From positions 1 to 43,013 of the forward strand of contig JAVBNJ010000072.1 of the NCBI GenBank assembly GCA_031551625.1: a DNA stretch of 43,013 nucleotides. Direction: 5' to 3'. Each line of letters starts with the position of its first letter. The first letter of the stretch is position 1. The notes beneath the pieces are model-generated. The model did not search any database. It was given only the letters and a program-made list of their open reading frames with translations, and had not been told where the DNA came from. Source of the DNA: JAVBNJ01 sp031551625 (GTDB lineage Bacteria; Bacteroidota; Bacteroidia; Bacteroidales; UBA932). Of the stretch, positions 25,970 to 34,592 are shown piece by piece. Both the position numbers and the translations under genes were made by a program.

Positions 25970-27022
25970 TTAATCTGTTTCTATTTTTGCAGCCGCATAC
26001 GCACGCCACTTATCCATCACCGCCACAAAATCTGCCGGCAGCGGCGATTCAAAAATTAGTTCTTTTTTGGTTGTCGGATGCACAAAACCAAGCATGCGTG
26101 CATGCAATGCTTGTCGCGGCATCAGTTCAAAACAATTATTGATAAACTGTTTGTATTTGGCATACACCGTACCTTTACGGATAGTATCGCCACCATAACG
26201 CTCATCGCTGAACAGCGGATGCCCAAGATACGCCATGTGCACACGAATCTGGTGTGTGCGGCCTGTTTCAAGACGACACTCCACCAATGTTACATAACCG
26301 AAACGTTCCAGTACTTTATAATGAGTTACCGCATGACGCCCCTGCTCGCCGTCGGCGAACACTTTGAAGCGCATACGATCATTCGGGTCTCGACCGATAT
26401 TGCCCACAATAGTTCCTTCGTCGTCCGTCACATTGCCCCACACCAGCGCCACATACAAGCGTTTCGAAGTATGGTGGAAAAACTGGTTGGCTAAAAAAAG
26501 TTGTGCCTCATCGGTTTTCGCCACCACCAACACGCCCGACGTATCTTTATCAATACGGTGTACCAGAAAATAATTTTCGCCCGTTTTTTGCAAATGATAT
26601 GCAATGGCATTGAGCATAGTGCCTGAATAATTGCCGTGTCCGGGATGCACCACCATGCCCGCCGGTTTATCAATAATCATCAGCGCCGCATCTTCATATA
26701 GAATGTTTAGCGGAATATTCTCGGGCAGAATCTCGACACCACGCCGCTGATAAGGCATTACCACGGTGATATCTTCCAAAGGCTTTACCTGGTAACTCGC
26801 TTTCACAGGTGTATTGTCGGCCAATACATAGCCGGCATCGGCAGCCTGTTGCACACGGTGGCGCGATACGCCTTCGATACGCGCTGTCAGGAACTTATCG
26901 ACCCGTAACGGCGACTGTCCTTTGTCGACCGTAAAGCGGTAATGCTCGAACAACTCCTGCCCTTCGGCTTGCTCGTCGTTGTTCGGCAATTCTTCATCGT
27001 TGTACAGTAAATCAGCGTCCAT
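25970..27022 (-). CDS. RluA/RluD-family 23S rRNA pseudouridine synthase
   Basis: The product is 350 residues. An S4 RNA-binding domain (about 37-90, SPLRVDKFLTARIEGVSRHRVQQ) precedes the catalytic domain with the invariant HRIDKDTSG motif at 155-163, where Asp158 is the nucleophile. LETGRTHQIRVHMAYLGHPL is the second family motif. It converts uridines to pseudouridine in large-subunit rRNA; RluD is the likeliest orthologue but the exact sites are not determinable here. It begins three bases after the PASTA gene stop, so the two are one operon. Confidence 0.93.
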   Translation of the reverse strand: MDADLLYNDEELPNNDEQAEGQELFEHYRFTVDKGQSPLRVDKFLTARIEGVSRHRVQQAADAGYVLADNTPVKASYQVKPLEDITVVMPYQRRGVEILPENIPLNILYEDAALMIIDKPAGMVVHPGHGNYSGTMLNAIAYHLQKTGENYFLVHRIDKDTSGVLVVAKTDEAQLFLANQFFHHTSKRLYVALVWGNVTDDEGTIVGNIGRDPNDRMRFKVFADGEQGRHAVTHYKVLERFGYVTLVECRLETGRTHQIRVHMAYLGHPLFSDERYGGDTIRKGTVYAKYKQFINNCFELMPRQALHARMLGFVHPTTKKELIFESPLPADFVAVMDKWRAYAAAKIETD

Positions 27023-27025
27023 CCG

Positions 27026-27883
27026 TTAATTCTTTCCGGCGGTGTTTTCATTCAGCCGCAAATATACTTCTACCCTTGTGCCCAACGGCCAAATGCTCGA
27101 CTGGGATGGCGACGGCAACTGGCGGTATACGCGCGCTGCCAACGAATCGGCATAAGTAGCAATCGATTTATCGTAATTCAGCGAAATGTTAAGTGAATTG
27201 TCTACCAACACGTCCCTTGCCGCTTCAGCCGAGAGGCCTATTGCCGAAGGAATAACCGTGCGGGTGCCGTCGCCGCTCAAACCCAATTCCAGGTCGATGG
27301 TGCTGCCCATGTTCACTTTCAGGTTGCCGTCAATAGCTTGTCCACGAAAACTTTGGTTCAATACATTGTTGGTAGCAATGTCCGATGTGTAACGTAATTT
27401 ACCGACAGTAAGCCCTTGCGACAGCAACACGGCTTTGGCTTGCCGCAACGAAAATCCCACCACGTCGGGCACCAGTACTTTGCGCGGAGAAAGGGAATTT
27501 ACCGTAAGAAATATACGGCGATTTTTCTTCACTTGCGCATTGGCTTCGGGGCTCTGGCGGAAAATGGCGCCACGCTTGAGCTGCGGCATATATACCGAGT
27601 CGCTCACCTCCAGCCGCAGGTTATGTTGCGTAGCCGTTGCCTCTGCTTCTTCCATTGTCATACCGGCGAAATCGGGCACCGGAAAACTTTTTCCATGATT
27701 GGTACCTATCAGTAACACGAAATTAATCACAAAAATCAACACAAGGAAACCGCCCACCGCATATACCACATTTCGGAAAATTATATTTGCCCATAATTTA
27801 CCTAAAAAACTAGTTGATGCTTTTTTCTTCGTGTGCCTTGCCGGAACTGGTTCGTCTATTTCCATTAAATCATTATTGCGCAT
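27026..27883 (-). CDS. PASTA domain membrane protein
   Basis: The product is 285 residues. A basic cytoplasmic N-terminus (1-34), one transmembrane helix (about 35-57) and three extracytoplasmic PASTA domains (about 68-136, 137-207, 212-280) are visible. Each starts with a V-P-D/S-x-x-G-x-(S/T)-x-x-E/Q-A pattern. PASTA domains bind uncrosslinked peptidoglycan or muropeptides. No kinase or penicillin-binding domain is attached, which is the usual form in Bacteroidales next to ddl and rluD. It is the first gene of its operon. Confidence 0.9.
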   Translation of the reverse strand: MRNNDLMEIDEPVPARHTKKKASTSFLGKLWANIIFRNVVYAVGGFLVLIFVINFVLLIGTNHGKSFPVPDFAGMTMEEAEATATQHNLRLEVSDSVYMPQLKRGAIFRQSPEANAQVKKNRRIFLTVNSLSPRKVLVPDVVGFSLRQAKAVLLSQGLTVGKLRYTSDIATNNVLNQSFRGQAIDGNLKVNMGSTIDLELGLSGDGTRTVIPSAIGLSAEAARDVLVDNSLNISLNYDKSIATYADSLAARVYRQLPSPSQSSIWPLGTRVEVYLRLNENTAGKN

Positions 27884-27907
27884 ATCCTTTTATTTATTTT
27901 CAATTCG

Positions 27908-27915
27908 CAAATATA
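27908..27915 (-). promoter_or_regulatory. Promoter -7 element of the PASTA-rluD-ddl-prmC-yraN operon
   Basis: The minus strand reads TATATTTG, matching TANNTTTG, 24 bases before the ATG at 27883. Confidence 0.5.
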
Positions 27916-27954
27916 GCTATTTTTCCTGGTAGTTCGCTTTAAATGCATAAAAAA

Positions 27955-27979
27955 GGTGAAAGAGAACGCCCCTTTCACC
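27955..27979 (-). terminator. Terminator of the btuB/btuG-like operon
   Basis: GGTGAAAG (27955-27962) pairs with CTTTCACC (27972-27979) around a nine-base loop. On the minus strand it is followed by TTTTTT. It sits 27 bases past the stop at 28006. Confidence 0.8.
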
Positions 27980-28005
27980 CTTTTGCCTTTACCCTTTTTT
28001 ACCAT

Positions 28006-29103
28006 CTATTGCTCGTACATAAAAAATGCATAGCGCGACGTACCAACACCTGTTTCCACTTCAGCCTTTTTATTTCCGGCTTCGTCCAATACCATCATTA
28101 CGCTATTAGCATCATAGCGGGTATCTGCCGTGTAGATAGCGCCGGTAAAGGGGTTCACACCTATGCTGTAAAAATTATACATCCCGCTAAATAATTCTGT
28201 TTGTGTACCGGTAGCCACGTCGGTTGCATACACGGCTGCTCCGGTAAAGTTCCACTCTGCATCGTAAGTGGTTGCATAACTAAAAATCTTTGTGCGATCT
28301 TTGTTGATAGCAATGTTGCCGGTAAAGTCATCAAGCGGCACGGGGTACTGCTCTTTCACGGCATAGGTAACCGGATCAAAGCAAAGCAGGCCGCCGTAAG
28401 TAAACGAAACCCACACACGGCCCGATGCATCTACCACAAAATGTTTAGCATTGCCTGTTGTAAATTGGGTAGAAGTAATGGTGGTTACAAGCGGCATGGT
28501 AGACAGCGAAAGATCGAATACCTTCACTCCTTCTTTTGTGGCAACAAACAAGGTATTGTTATATATCAAAAGCCCCTCGGCATCATAGCCGCACGGCAAT
28601 GTTCTGACAGGAGTACGACCGCCCGGCATATTGTATACCGCCACATAGGAGTCGGGGTAGCCGTACATCGGTACACCGGGCTCCCACTCTCCTATTTGCT
28701 GCGGATTACCCCAGTTGGATACAAACATATAGTTACCGTAAAAAGTCGTAAAACGGGGAGTTGTCAAACCGGTCGTAACTTCCACATCTGTCATGGCGCC
28801 CGACAATGCATCGAATGCCACAATCTTATCGGGATTGTTGGCAACTACCCACAAATAACCGTTCGAAGTAATATCCACCGACTGGTAAGTGGCGCCAATA
28901 CTTGTTTTGAGCGGGTTGTTGTTAAGCCGGTTCTCCGCTTCGTTGTAGTAGTTTACAGAACCATTACGTTCACTGAAATTTCCTTCGTTTACAACCACCG
29001 TTACGTAATCGTATACAATATCGGGCTGCTCGCTTTTCAAGCAGCCGGTAAGCAATGTAGCTATTATTACAAATAATACTACTAATTTAGTTGTCTTCAT
29101 CAT
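28006..29103 (-). CDS. BtuG-like surface beta-propeller lipoprotein (DUF5074/YncE-like)
   Basis: The product is 365 residues (365 or 364 depending on which of two adjacent ATGs is used). A lipoprotein signal ends LLTGC, Cys21 approximately. The remainder is a seven-blade-like propeller with repeated patterns such as NGYLWVVANNPDKIVAFD, GNYMFVSNWG, NNTLFVATKEGVKVFD, SGRVWVSFTYGGLLCFDP and TGAIYTADTRYD. Beta-propeller lipoproteins beside BtuB in Bacteroides (BtuG) bind cobalamin very tightly and sit on the receptor. Here the gene follows a BtuB-like gene by ten bases under a cobalamin riboswitch, so a BtuG role is strongly suggested by context. Confidence 0.82.
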   Translation of the reverse strand: MMKTTKLVVLFVIIATLLTGCLKSEQPDIVYDYVTVVVNEGNFSERNGSVNYYNEAENRLNNNPLKTSIGATYQSVDITSNGYLWVVANNPDKIVAFDALSGAMTDVEVTTGLTTPRFTTFYGNYMFVSNWGNPQQIGEWEPGVPMYGYPDSYVAVYNMPGGRTPVRTLPCGYDAEGLLIYNNTLFVATKEGVKVFDLSLSTMPLVTTITSTQFTTGNAKHFVVDASGRVWVSFTYGGLLCFDPVTYAVKEQYPVPLDDFTGNIAINKDRTKIFSYATTYDAEWNFTGAAVYATDVATGTQTELFSGMYNFYSIGVNPFTGAIYTADTRYDANSVMMVLDEAGNKKAEVETGVGTSRYAFFMYEQ

Positions 29104-29113
29104 TTTATAGTTT

Positions 29114-31036
29114 TTAAAATTTAAAATTCAATGTTCCGTTAAATGTGCGGCCGGGCATTGCAAAATATTTCATATTCTGGTACTCGGTATCGAAAAGGTT
29201 GTTCACTTGCAGCATCAACGTTATGCTGTATTGGTTGATGGTAAACGTATAGCCGGCGTTAAAATCGACCAGCCAGTAGGCAGGCAGTATGTCATAGTAA
29301 TCGCTCGTATGACGATCGCTCGTATAGCGCACGGTAGCTTGCGCAAACGCATGCTCATACGAAGCCTTAAGCGATGCATTGCCCGTGTGCAGCGGCTGAT
29401 AAGGTACCTGTTTGCCTATTGTAAACGACTGGGCGCGGTCGTTCTCGCGCATTACCACCGCCGTGTAGGCATAATTAACAATCGCATCCAATGCAATCTT
29501 TTTAACTTTTCCCGTTGCCTCAATAGTTGCTTCGGCTCCATAGGCATCCACCAGGTTCACATTCTGTGGCCGCCAGATATTACCCAACGGCAACCAGCGA
29601 ATCCAATCTTTAATGCGATTGTAATAACCCGTAGCGTGTAATTGCAATGTCCATGCGGGTTGCGTGAACACATAGTCGGCGCCTGCTTCGGCAGTGTAGC
29701 CGACTTCGGGTTTCAAGTACGTTCGCGACCCGCCCCAGTAGCGGTCGTTCAGCGTAGGCACCTTAGAATTTCCCGAAGCCGATGCACGCAACGTAATAGC
29801 ATGCGCTTCGCATTGCAAGGCCTGCCAGGCTACTCCCATCGAGGGCGACAACGGTACACCGACATCGGTTACAAAACTTTTTCGGATGCCGCCACTCAAT
29901 GTCCAACGGGTAACAGGTTGCCAACGGGCCAGCAGGAACATATCCGTACGCCACTCGTGCGTAGCGGCAGAATAAGCATACACATCGGGCCGGATATATT
30001 CCGCCTGCACACCCGCCTTAAGCAATAATTTTGAAAAACTATATTCGGCTTCGCCCCTTGCATACGCCTTGTTCATGGCAATCACATCGGTACGGAAAAG
30101 TTCGTAGTCGTGCGAATAGCCTGCATTCAACGAAGTTTTTAGTTTATTGAATGTGGCATCATAGGAAGCCATTACACGCACATTACGGTCGGCAATACTG
30201 TCGTAGTATTGCGGCATTTCGTTGATGGACATGAACGGTTGCAATTGCCGTTTCGAATCGGTATACCACGCCCGCACCGACAATTCGTGTGCCGCTGATG
30301 GGCGGAAATAAACTTCCTGCAACACCCCATACTGGCGGTAGGCTGCGTTGTTTACCCGCTCGGTACGTTGGTCGTAAGTGGTTAAATTGGTAAACGGAAA
30401 ATCATTTTTTGCTTTTGAAAACAATCCTTGTGTGCGGCTCTCCCAGCGCTTGCCCCCCACTCGTACACCCAGACCGGAGAACAGGTAGCCGTAGCTGCCC
30501 ACACATTGACGGAAATCAAGCCCCACTCCCTTTTTGTATTCAGGCACAGTGTGCAGCTGTACGCTGCCGCCAATGGCGCCATTGCCATACAAAGCGCTCT
30601 CGCCGCTGCGATGCACTTCCACCGCATCAAAGAAAAACAGTGGCAACAAACTGAAATCGGTTTGCCCCATCGTGGGCATGTTTATGTCCATGCCGTTCCA
30701 CTGCACCGCCGTTTGCGAAGCAGAAGTTCCGCGCAACGAAATAGTGGACAGCATTCCCTTCCCATATTCCTTAAAATAAATAGGTGTGTTGGTTTGCAAA
30801 AAATCCGAGAGCGACTGGTTGAGCGCAGGCATCAATGCTTCGCGCTCGAAACGCACGGCCTGCGAACCGGCGCTGAAACGCTCGTTGGCCAATGTACCCG
30901 GCTGGTGGTATTCGTGTATCACCACCTCGTTCAGGTGCCAGGAACTGTCCGCTTCGTGGAACACGGCTTGTGCGCGGCTCACGAACGGGTAGAGGCTTCC
31001 AATAAAAAGATAAATAAATGTAGTTAATTTATTCAT
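29114..31036 (-). CDS. btuB: TonB-dependent cobalamin receptor (BtuB-like)
   Basis: The product is 640 residues. The signal peptide ends near SRAQA (residue 24). The plug spans about 45-180 (SLSDFLQTNTPIYFKEYG, STISLRGTSASQTAVQWNGMDIN, VEVHRSGESALYGNGAIGG). The 22-strand barrel ends with MLQVNNLFDTEYQNMKYFAMPGR and a terminal Phe, as usual for outer-membrane barrels. There is no carboxypeptidase-regulatory domain, unlike SusC. Substrate assignment rests on the cobalamin riboswitch in its leader and the BtuG-like lipoprotein downstream. It imports B12 or other corrinoids across the outer membrane using TonB energy. Confidence 0.88.
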   Translation of the reverse strand: MNKLTTFIYLFIGSLYPFVSRAQAVFHEADSSWHLNEVVIHEYHQPGTLANERFSAGSQAVRFEREALMPALNQSLSDFLQTNTPIYFKEYGKGMLSTISLRGTSASQTAVQWNGMDINMPTMGQTDFSLLPLFFFDAVEVHRSGESALYGNGAIGGSVQLHTVPEYKKGVGLDFRQCVGSYGYLFSGLGVRVGGKRWESRTQGLFSKAKNDFPFTNLTTYDQRTERVNNAAYRQYGVLQEVYFRPSAAHELSVRAWYTDSKRQLQPFMSINEMPQYYDSIADRNVRVMASYDATFNKLKTSLNAGYSHDYELFRTDVIAMNKAYARGEAEYSFSKLLLKAGVQAEYIRPDVYAYSAATHEWRTDMFLLARWQPVTRWTLSGGIRKSFVTDVGVPLSPSMGVAWQALQCEAHAITLRASASGNSKVPTLNDRYWGGSRTYLKPEVGYTAEAGADYVFTQPAWTLQLHATGYYNRIKDWIRWLPLGNIWRPQNVNLVDAYGAEATIEATGKVKKIALDAIVNYAYTAVVMRENDRAQSFTIGKQVPYQPLHTGNASLKASYEHAFAQATVRYTSDRHTSDYYDILPAYWLVDFNAGYTFTINQYSITLMLQVNNLFDTEYQNMKYFAMPGRTFNGTLNFKF

Positions 31037-31079
31037 CGCTACTTTTTCTCCCGAAAGTTTACGAAGTTAATACTGGCAT

Positions 31080-31243
31080 CTGGAGCAGGTCTTCTGACTT
31101 TCCTTTTACGTTTTGTTTGCCTTCCCATTCCGAATATATCGGCACAGTGGCTTGCGGAAACAACCGCTCTACGAGGAGCGGCAAGGATTACAGCAGCGGG
31201 TACTGTTCTCGATTTGCACGAGATTCCCTAAACTGCAAATGCG
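31080..31243 (-). promoter_or_regulatory. Cobalamin (B12) riboswitch
   Basis: Reading the minus strand from 31243: the core GGGAATC...GTGCAAATC, then ACCCGCTGCTGTAATCC, then the B12 box AAGCCACTG, GGGAAGGC and finally GTCAGAAGACCTGC close to 31083. These are the conserved blocks of the class I adenosyl/methyl-cobalamin aptamer in the expected order. It lies 44 bases before the btuB start; no clear terminator hairpin is seen, so control at translation is more likely. Confidence 0.93.
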
Positions 31244-31246
31244 GTG

Positions 31247-31254
31247 CAAAGGTA
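31247..31254 (-). promoter_or_regulatory. Promoter -7 element of the riboswitch/btuB transcript
   Basis: The minus strand reads TACCTTTG just upstream of the aptamer, so the transcript would begin at about 31240, at the riboswitch 5' end. Confidence 0.6.
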
Positions 31255-31367
31255 CAACTTTTTTTAGATTAGAAAAATAAATTTTGCATTAGCTATAATA
31301 TCAGACTTTTAGTAAGAATAGTATTTCAACGAACGCAAATAATTTTTCAATTATTACAAAAACAAAA

Positions 31368-31383
31368 GCCACCTTGCGGTGGC
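31368..31383 (-). terminator. pfp terminator
   Basis: GCCACC (31368-31373) and GGTGGC (31378-31383) form a stem with a TTGC loop on the plus strand. On the minus strand it is followed by TTTTGTTTTTG. It lies 32 bases past the pfp stop at 31416. Confidence 0.8.
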
Positions 31384-31415
31384 CTTGAATTTGTTTACTA
31401 AGAAAATAGTCTTTG

Positions 31416-32648
31416 CTACCAACCCAAAATCTTGAAGAAATCAAATTCTTCGGGATTTTTTACATATTTTTTAGCCGCTTCGTAATCTTCAGGCGTGATG
31501 TAGTGCAACATATTGCGGATAATGGCTTGTATGCTTTCGCCATTGATATCGACTAGACGGGGAGGAATTTTGCCGGTTTTCGGGTCTTGCAGATCCTTCA
31601 GGAAAAGCGGTGTTACACTGCCATTGGCATTCACATATACCATGCAGCCAGTGTGCTTGTCCGTGAAGAGTTTGTAAACTCCCAAGCCCATTTGCGTACA
31701 GTACTCGCGATCGAAAGCAATAGGTGTGTCGCAGCGAACTTCATAGCCGATTTCTACCGGGCGGCTTTTTATTTTCATGCCTATTTGTTCAATTTTGGCA
31801 TCAATGAGTTCACAGAACACATGCGATTTGCTTATCTTTCCCAGCTCGGGATGACCGTGTGCATCGTAGGTAAAATGAATACCCGACTTTTTGATTTCCT
31901 CGTCGCTCAATTCGTGGAACACACCTTCGGAAATAACAGCAGCGCCGTAGTCGATACCCATGAGTTTGCGCTTGATCATAGCCGATACCACAAGGTTCAC
32001 AATCTTATCAATCGTAATAGTGGTTTTGTTGAACATTTCGGGGATGATAATCATCGGGTAGTGGCACGAGGCACCAATGCCAAACGCCAAGTGGCCTGCC
32101 GAGCGCCCCATAGCCGCTACTACAAACCAGTTTTGGCTAGTGCGTGCATCTTCGTATACTACGGTAGCAATGGCCGCACCACCGTTCTTTGCCGATTCGT
32201 AGCCGAAGGTAGGCGTGTTGTTAGGCAACGGAAGATCGTTGTCAATTGTTTTCGGCACATGAATGTTGGAAATCGGATAATTTTTTTCCGTCAGGAATTT
32301 GGCTACACGATTGGCCGTCGACGCAGTGTCGTCGCCACCTACGGTAACTAACAATTTAATATTATTGTCCTTGAAAAGATTCAGGTTGAAACGTTTTTCA
32401 AAATCTTCGTCGGTAGGTTTGTAGCGGCTCATGATAACAACTGAGCCGCCGCGGTTGAACATATCGTCGGCTGCTTTGAAATCAATTTCCATCATTTGCG
32501 GCTTGTCGGTAAACAGGCTGCTGTAGCCCTTGTGCAGGCCGATCACACGATAGCCTTTACTCAAAAAAACTTTAGCTACACTACCCACAACGGTGTTCAT
32601 GCCCGGGGCAGGGCCACCGCCGGTAAGGATTGCAATTGCTTCTTTCAT
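31416..32648 (-). CDS. pfp: Pyrophosphate-dependent phosphofructokinase
   Basis: The product is 410 residues. It phosphorylates fructose-6-phosphate using pyrophosphate, a reversible glycolytic step. Motifs: GGGPAPGMN (10-18), VGGDDT with GGDD at 104-107 (the second Asp marks PPi use, where ATP enzymes have GDGS), PKTIDND at 132-138 (Lys, as in PPi enzymes, instead of Gly) and MGRSAGHLA. It is divergent from fba, which acts on its product. A promoter is at 32677-32684. Confidence 0.93.
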   Translation of the reverse strand: MKEAIAILTGGGPAPGMNTVVGSVAKVFLSKGYRVIGLHKGYSSLFTDKPQMMEIDFKAADDMFNRGGSVVIMSRYKPTDEDFEKRFNLNLFKDNNIKLLVTVGGDDTASTANRVAKFLTEKNYPISNIHVPKTIDNDLPLPNNTPTFGYESAKNGGAAIATVVYEDARTSQNWFVVAAMGRSAGHLAFGIGASCHYPMIIIPEMFNKTTITIDKIVNLVVSAMIKRKLMGIDYGAAVISEGVFHELSDEEIKKSGIHFTYDAHGHPELGKISKSHVFCELIDAKIEQIGMKIKSRPVEIGYEVRCDTPIAFDREYCTQMGLGVYKLFTDKHTGCMVYVNANGSVTPLFLKDLQDPKTGKIPPRLVDINGESIQAIIRNMLHYITPEDYEAAKKYVKNPEEFDFFKILGW

Positions 32649-32676
32649 GATATTGTTTTTAAAAGATTTAAAGTAA

Positions 32677-32739
32677 CAAAAGTACGAAAAGATTTGCTGA
32701 TTGTAAAATTTATAAATTGAATTTTAAATTGTATCTTTG
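32677..32739. promoter_or_regulatory. Divergent promoters of pfp and fba
   Basis: On the minus strand TACTTTTG (32677-32684) precedes pfp by 28 bases. On the plus strand TATCTTTG (32732-32739) precedes the fba ATG at 32771 by 31 bases. The spacer is AT-rich. Confidence 0.6.
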
Positions 32740-32770
32740 TTCTTTATTCATCCAAATAAATTTTTGAATT

Positions 32771-33733
32771 ATGATAAGTTACAAGGACCTCGGATTGGTG
32801 AACTCGCGCGAGTTGTTTGCCAAGGCCATTAAGGGTGGCTATGCTATCCCGGCATTCAATTTCAATAACATGGAACAAATGCAGGCTATTATCCAGGCCT
32901 GTGTAGAAACCAAGTCGCCCGTTATCCTGCAAGTGTCGAGCGGCGCACGCAAGTACGCCAACCAAACGTTGTTGCGCTACATGGCGCAAGGTGCGGTGGC
33001 CTACGCAAAAGAACTGGGTTGCGAAATTCCCATTGTGTTACATCTCGACCATGGCGACTCGTTTGAGTTGTGCAAATCGTGCATCGAATACGGGTTCTCG
33101 TCGGTGATGATTGACGGCTCGCACCATGATTACAATGCCAATGTCGAACTCACGTCGAAAGTGGTGGAATATGCACACAAATATGATGTAACCGTAGAAG
33201 GCGAATTGGGCGTGCTAGCCGGTGTGGAAGACGAAGTGAGCGCCGAGCACCACACCTATACACAACCCGACGAAGTGGAAGATTTTGTGAAGAAAACAGG
33301 CGTAGATTCGTTGGCTATTTCTATCGGCACCTCGCATGGGGCATTTAAATTCAAGCCGGGACAGAAACCCGAAATCCGTTTGGATATTCTGGCCGAAATT
33401 GAAAAGCGTATTCCCGGATTCCCGATTGTATTGCACGGTGCATCGAGCGTACCGCAGGACTTGGTGGCACAAATCAACAAATACGGCGGGGCGTTGAAAG
33501 ATTCGATCGGTATTCCCGAAGACCAGTTGCGCGCTGCTGCAAAATCGGCCGTGTGCAAAATTAATATCGACAGCGATGGCCGTTTGGCTATGACTGCCGC
33601 CGTACGCAAGGTGTTCGCCGAACAACCGGCCGAATTCGACCCGCGCAAATACCTCGGCCCTGCCCGCGACCAACTCAAAGCATTATACATGCACAAAGTG
33701 AACGAAGTGTTGGGAAGCGCTGGGAAAGCATAG
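32771..33733 (+). CDS. fba: Class II fructose-1,6-bisphosphate aldolase
   Basis: The product is 320 residues. It is the zinc-dependent aldolase cleaving fructose-1,6-bisphosphate to dihydroxyacetone phosphate and glyceraldehyde-3-phosphate. Motifs: PAFNFNNMEQMQAI, HLDHGDSFE (catalytic Asp and zinc His), MIDGSHHDYNAN, VEGELGVLAG, SIGTSHGAFK and VLHGASSVP. The cytoplasmic enzyme is encoded opposite pfp, giving a two-step glycolytic pair. No terminator of the usual form follows, but an inverted repeat at 33738-33818 may do this job. Confidence 0.95.
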   Translation: MISYKDLGLVNSRELFAKAIKGGYAIPAFNFNNMEQMQAIIQACVETKSPVILQVSSGARKYANQTLLRYMAQGAVAYAKELGCEIPIVLHLDHGDSFELCKSCIEYGFSSVMIDGSHHDYNANVELTSKVVEYAHKYDVTVEGELGVLAGVEDEVSAEHHTYTQPDEVEDFVKKTGVDSLAISIGTSHGAFKFKPGQKPEIRLDILAEIEKRIPGFPIVLHGASSVPQDLVAQINKYGGALKDSIGIPEDQLRAAAKSAVCKINIDSDGRLAMTAAVRKVFAEQPAEFDPRKYLGPARDQLKALYMHKVNEVLGSAGKA

Positions 33734-33737
33734 TTAA

Positions 33738-33818
33738 TTATGAAATTTGGAAATTAGAATTGCAACCAGTGTTTAGTGGCGTTAGCCAATTCTGCTTTCT
33801 AATTTCTGAACTCATAAC
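33738..33818. repeat. Imperfect inverted repeat after fba
   Basis: The left arm 33738-33760 (TTATGAAATTTGG then AAATTAGAA) is mirrored by 33795-33818 (TTCTAATTTC then CTCATAAC). An inner GAATTG/CAATTC pair is also present. The right end is followed by TTTTT. This may act as a terminator and may be a remnant of a palindromic element. Confidence 0.5.
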
Positions 33819-33879
33819 TCTTTTTACTTTCTTGCAGTAAAAACTAATTTGCAAAACTAAACCTAAGAACTCAAAGAAC

Positions 33880-34491
33880 ATGCATATTGCAGTAGCAGGA
33901 AATATCGGTAGCGGAAAAACTACGCTCACCGGCCTATTAGCGCGCCACTATGGGTGGCAACCGAAATTCGAGGATGTAGACGATAATCCGTATTTGTCCG
34001 ATTTCTACCACGATATGCAGCGTTGGTCGTTCAACCTGCAGGTGTACTTTTTGAACAAGCGTTTCGAAGGTATCGTAGAAATTAAAAAAGCAAAAGATAC
34101 CATTATCCAAGACCGCACGATATATGAAGATGCATGTATTTTTGCGCCCAACCTGCATAGCATGGGATTGATGGCGTCGCGCGATTTCGATAGTTATTGC
34201 TCGCTGTTCGACCTGATGATTTCGCTCGTGAAACCACCCGACCTGCTGATTTACCTGCGTTCGAGCGTGCCCACATTAGTGTATCAAATTCAAAAGCGGG
34301 GTCGCGATTACGAGAGCAGTATCCGTATCGACTACCTGACAAAACTCAATGAATTATATGAAGAGTGGATTGGAAAATATGAAGACCGCAAACTTATCAT
34401 TGATGTGGATACATTAAAATTTAATGAAAATCCGGAAGACCTGAGCACTACCATTGATAAAATAGATGCGCAATTGCACGGGTTGTTTTAA
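33880..34491 (+). CDS. Deoxynucleoside kinase
   Basis: The product is 203 residues. The P-loop GNIGSGKTT (7-15) begins the protein, and the family motifs follow: FEDVDDNPYLSDFY, then QVYFLNKRF and the DRTIYED active-site segment with Asp/Arg. A LID-like RGRDYESSIRIDYLTKLNELYEEWI closes the site. It phosphorylates deoxynucleosides (dAdo/dGuo/dCyd type) in salvage. It is monocistronic and convergent with pheS. Confidence 0.9.
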   Translation: MHIAVAGNIGSGKTTLTGLLARHYGWQPKFEDVDDNPYLSDFYHDMQRWSFNLQVYFLNKRFEGIVEIKKAKDTIIQDRTIYEDACIFAPNLHSMGLMASRDFDSYCSLFDLMISLVKPPDLLIYLRSSVPTLVYQIQKRGRDYESSIRIDYLTKLNELYEEWIGKYEDRKLIIDVDTLKFNENPEDLSTTIDKIDAQLHGLF

Positions 34492-34492
34492 G

Positions 34493-34590
34493 TTCTCACA
34501 AAGACACAAAGTTCACAAAGAAAAACCAAAGGGCGCGAAGAAAACTTCGCGCCCTTTGGTTGTCTGAAAAATTTTGTATTCTTTGTGGGA
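34493..34590. repeat. Palindromic element between the deoxynucleoside kinase gene and pheS
   Basis: TCTCACAAAGACACAAAG at the left is mirrored by the complement of ATTCTTTGTGGGAGA at the right, around a perfect 15-bp central hairpin (34526-34540 with 34545-34559, loop AAAA). The whole intergenic region is this one imperfect palindrome of about 98 bases, touching both convergent stops. Confidence 0.65.
34526..34559 (-). terminator. Strong terminator hairpin of pheS and deoxynucleoside kinase
   Basis: A perfect 15-bp GC-rich stem (CCAAAGGGCGCGAAG) with a four-base loop. On the minus strand it is followed by TTTTTCTTT, ideal for pheS; the plus-strand T-run is weak. Confidence 0.8.
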
Positions 34591-34592
34591 GA

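Noticed and set aside
27943..28194. 83-residue plus-strand frame near the btuG terminator
   Set aside because: It overlaps the BtuG-like gene 3' end and the terminator hairpin; His/Lys-rich with no promoter.
30428..31027. 199-residue plus-strand frame opposite btuB
   Set aside because: Antisense shadow of the btuB coding sequence; biased composition (many His, Arg, Cys) and no recognisable domain.
31587..32351. 254-residue plus-strand frame opposite pfp
   Set aside because: Shadow of the clearly coding pfp gene; no promoter or family.
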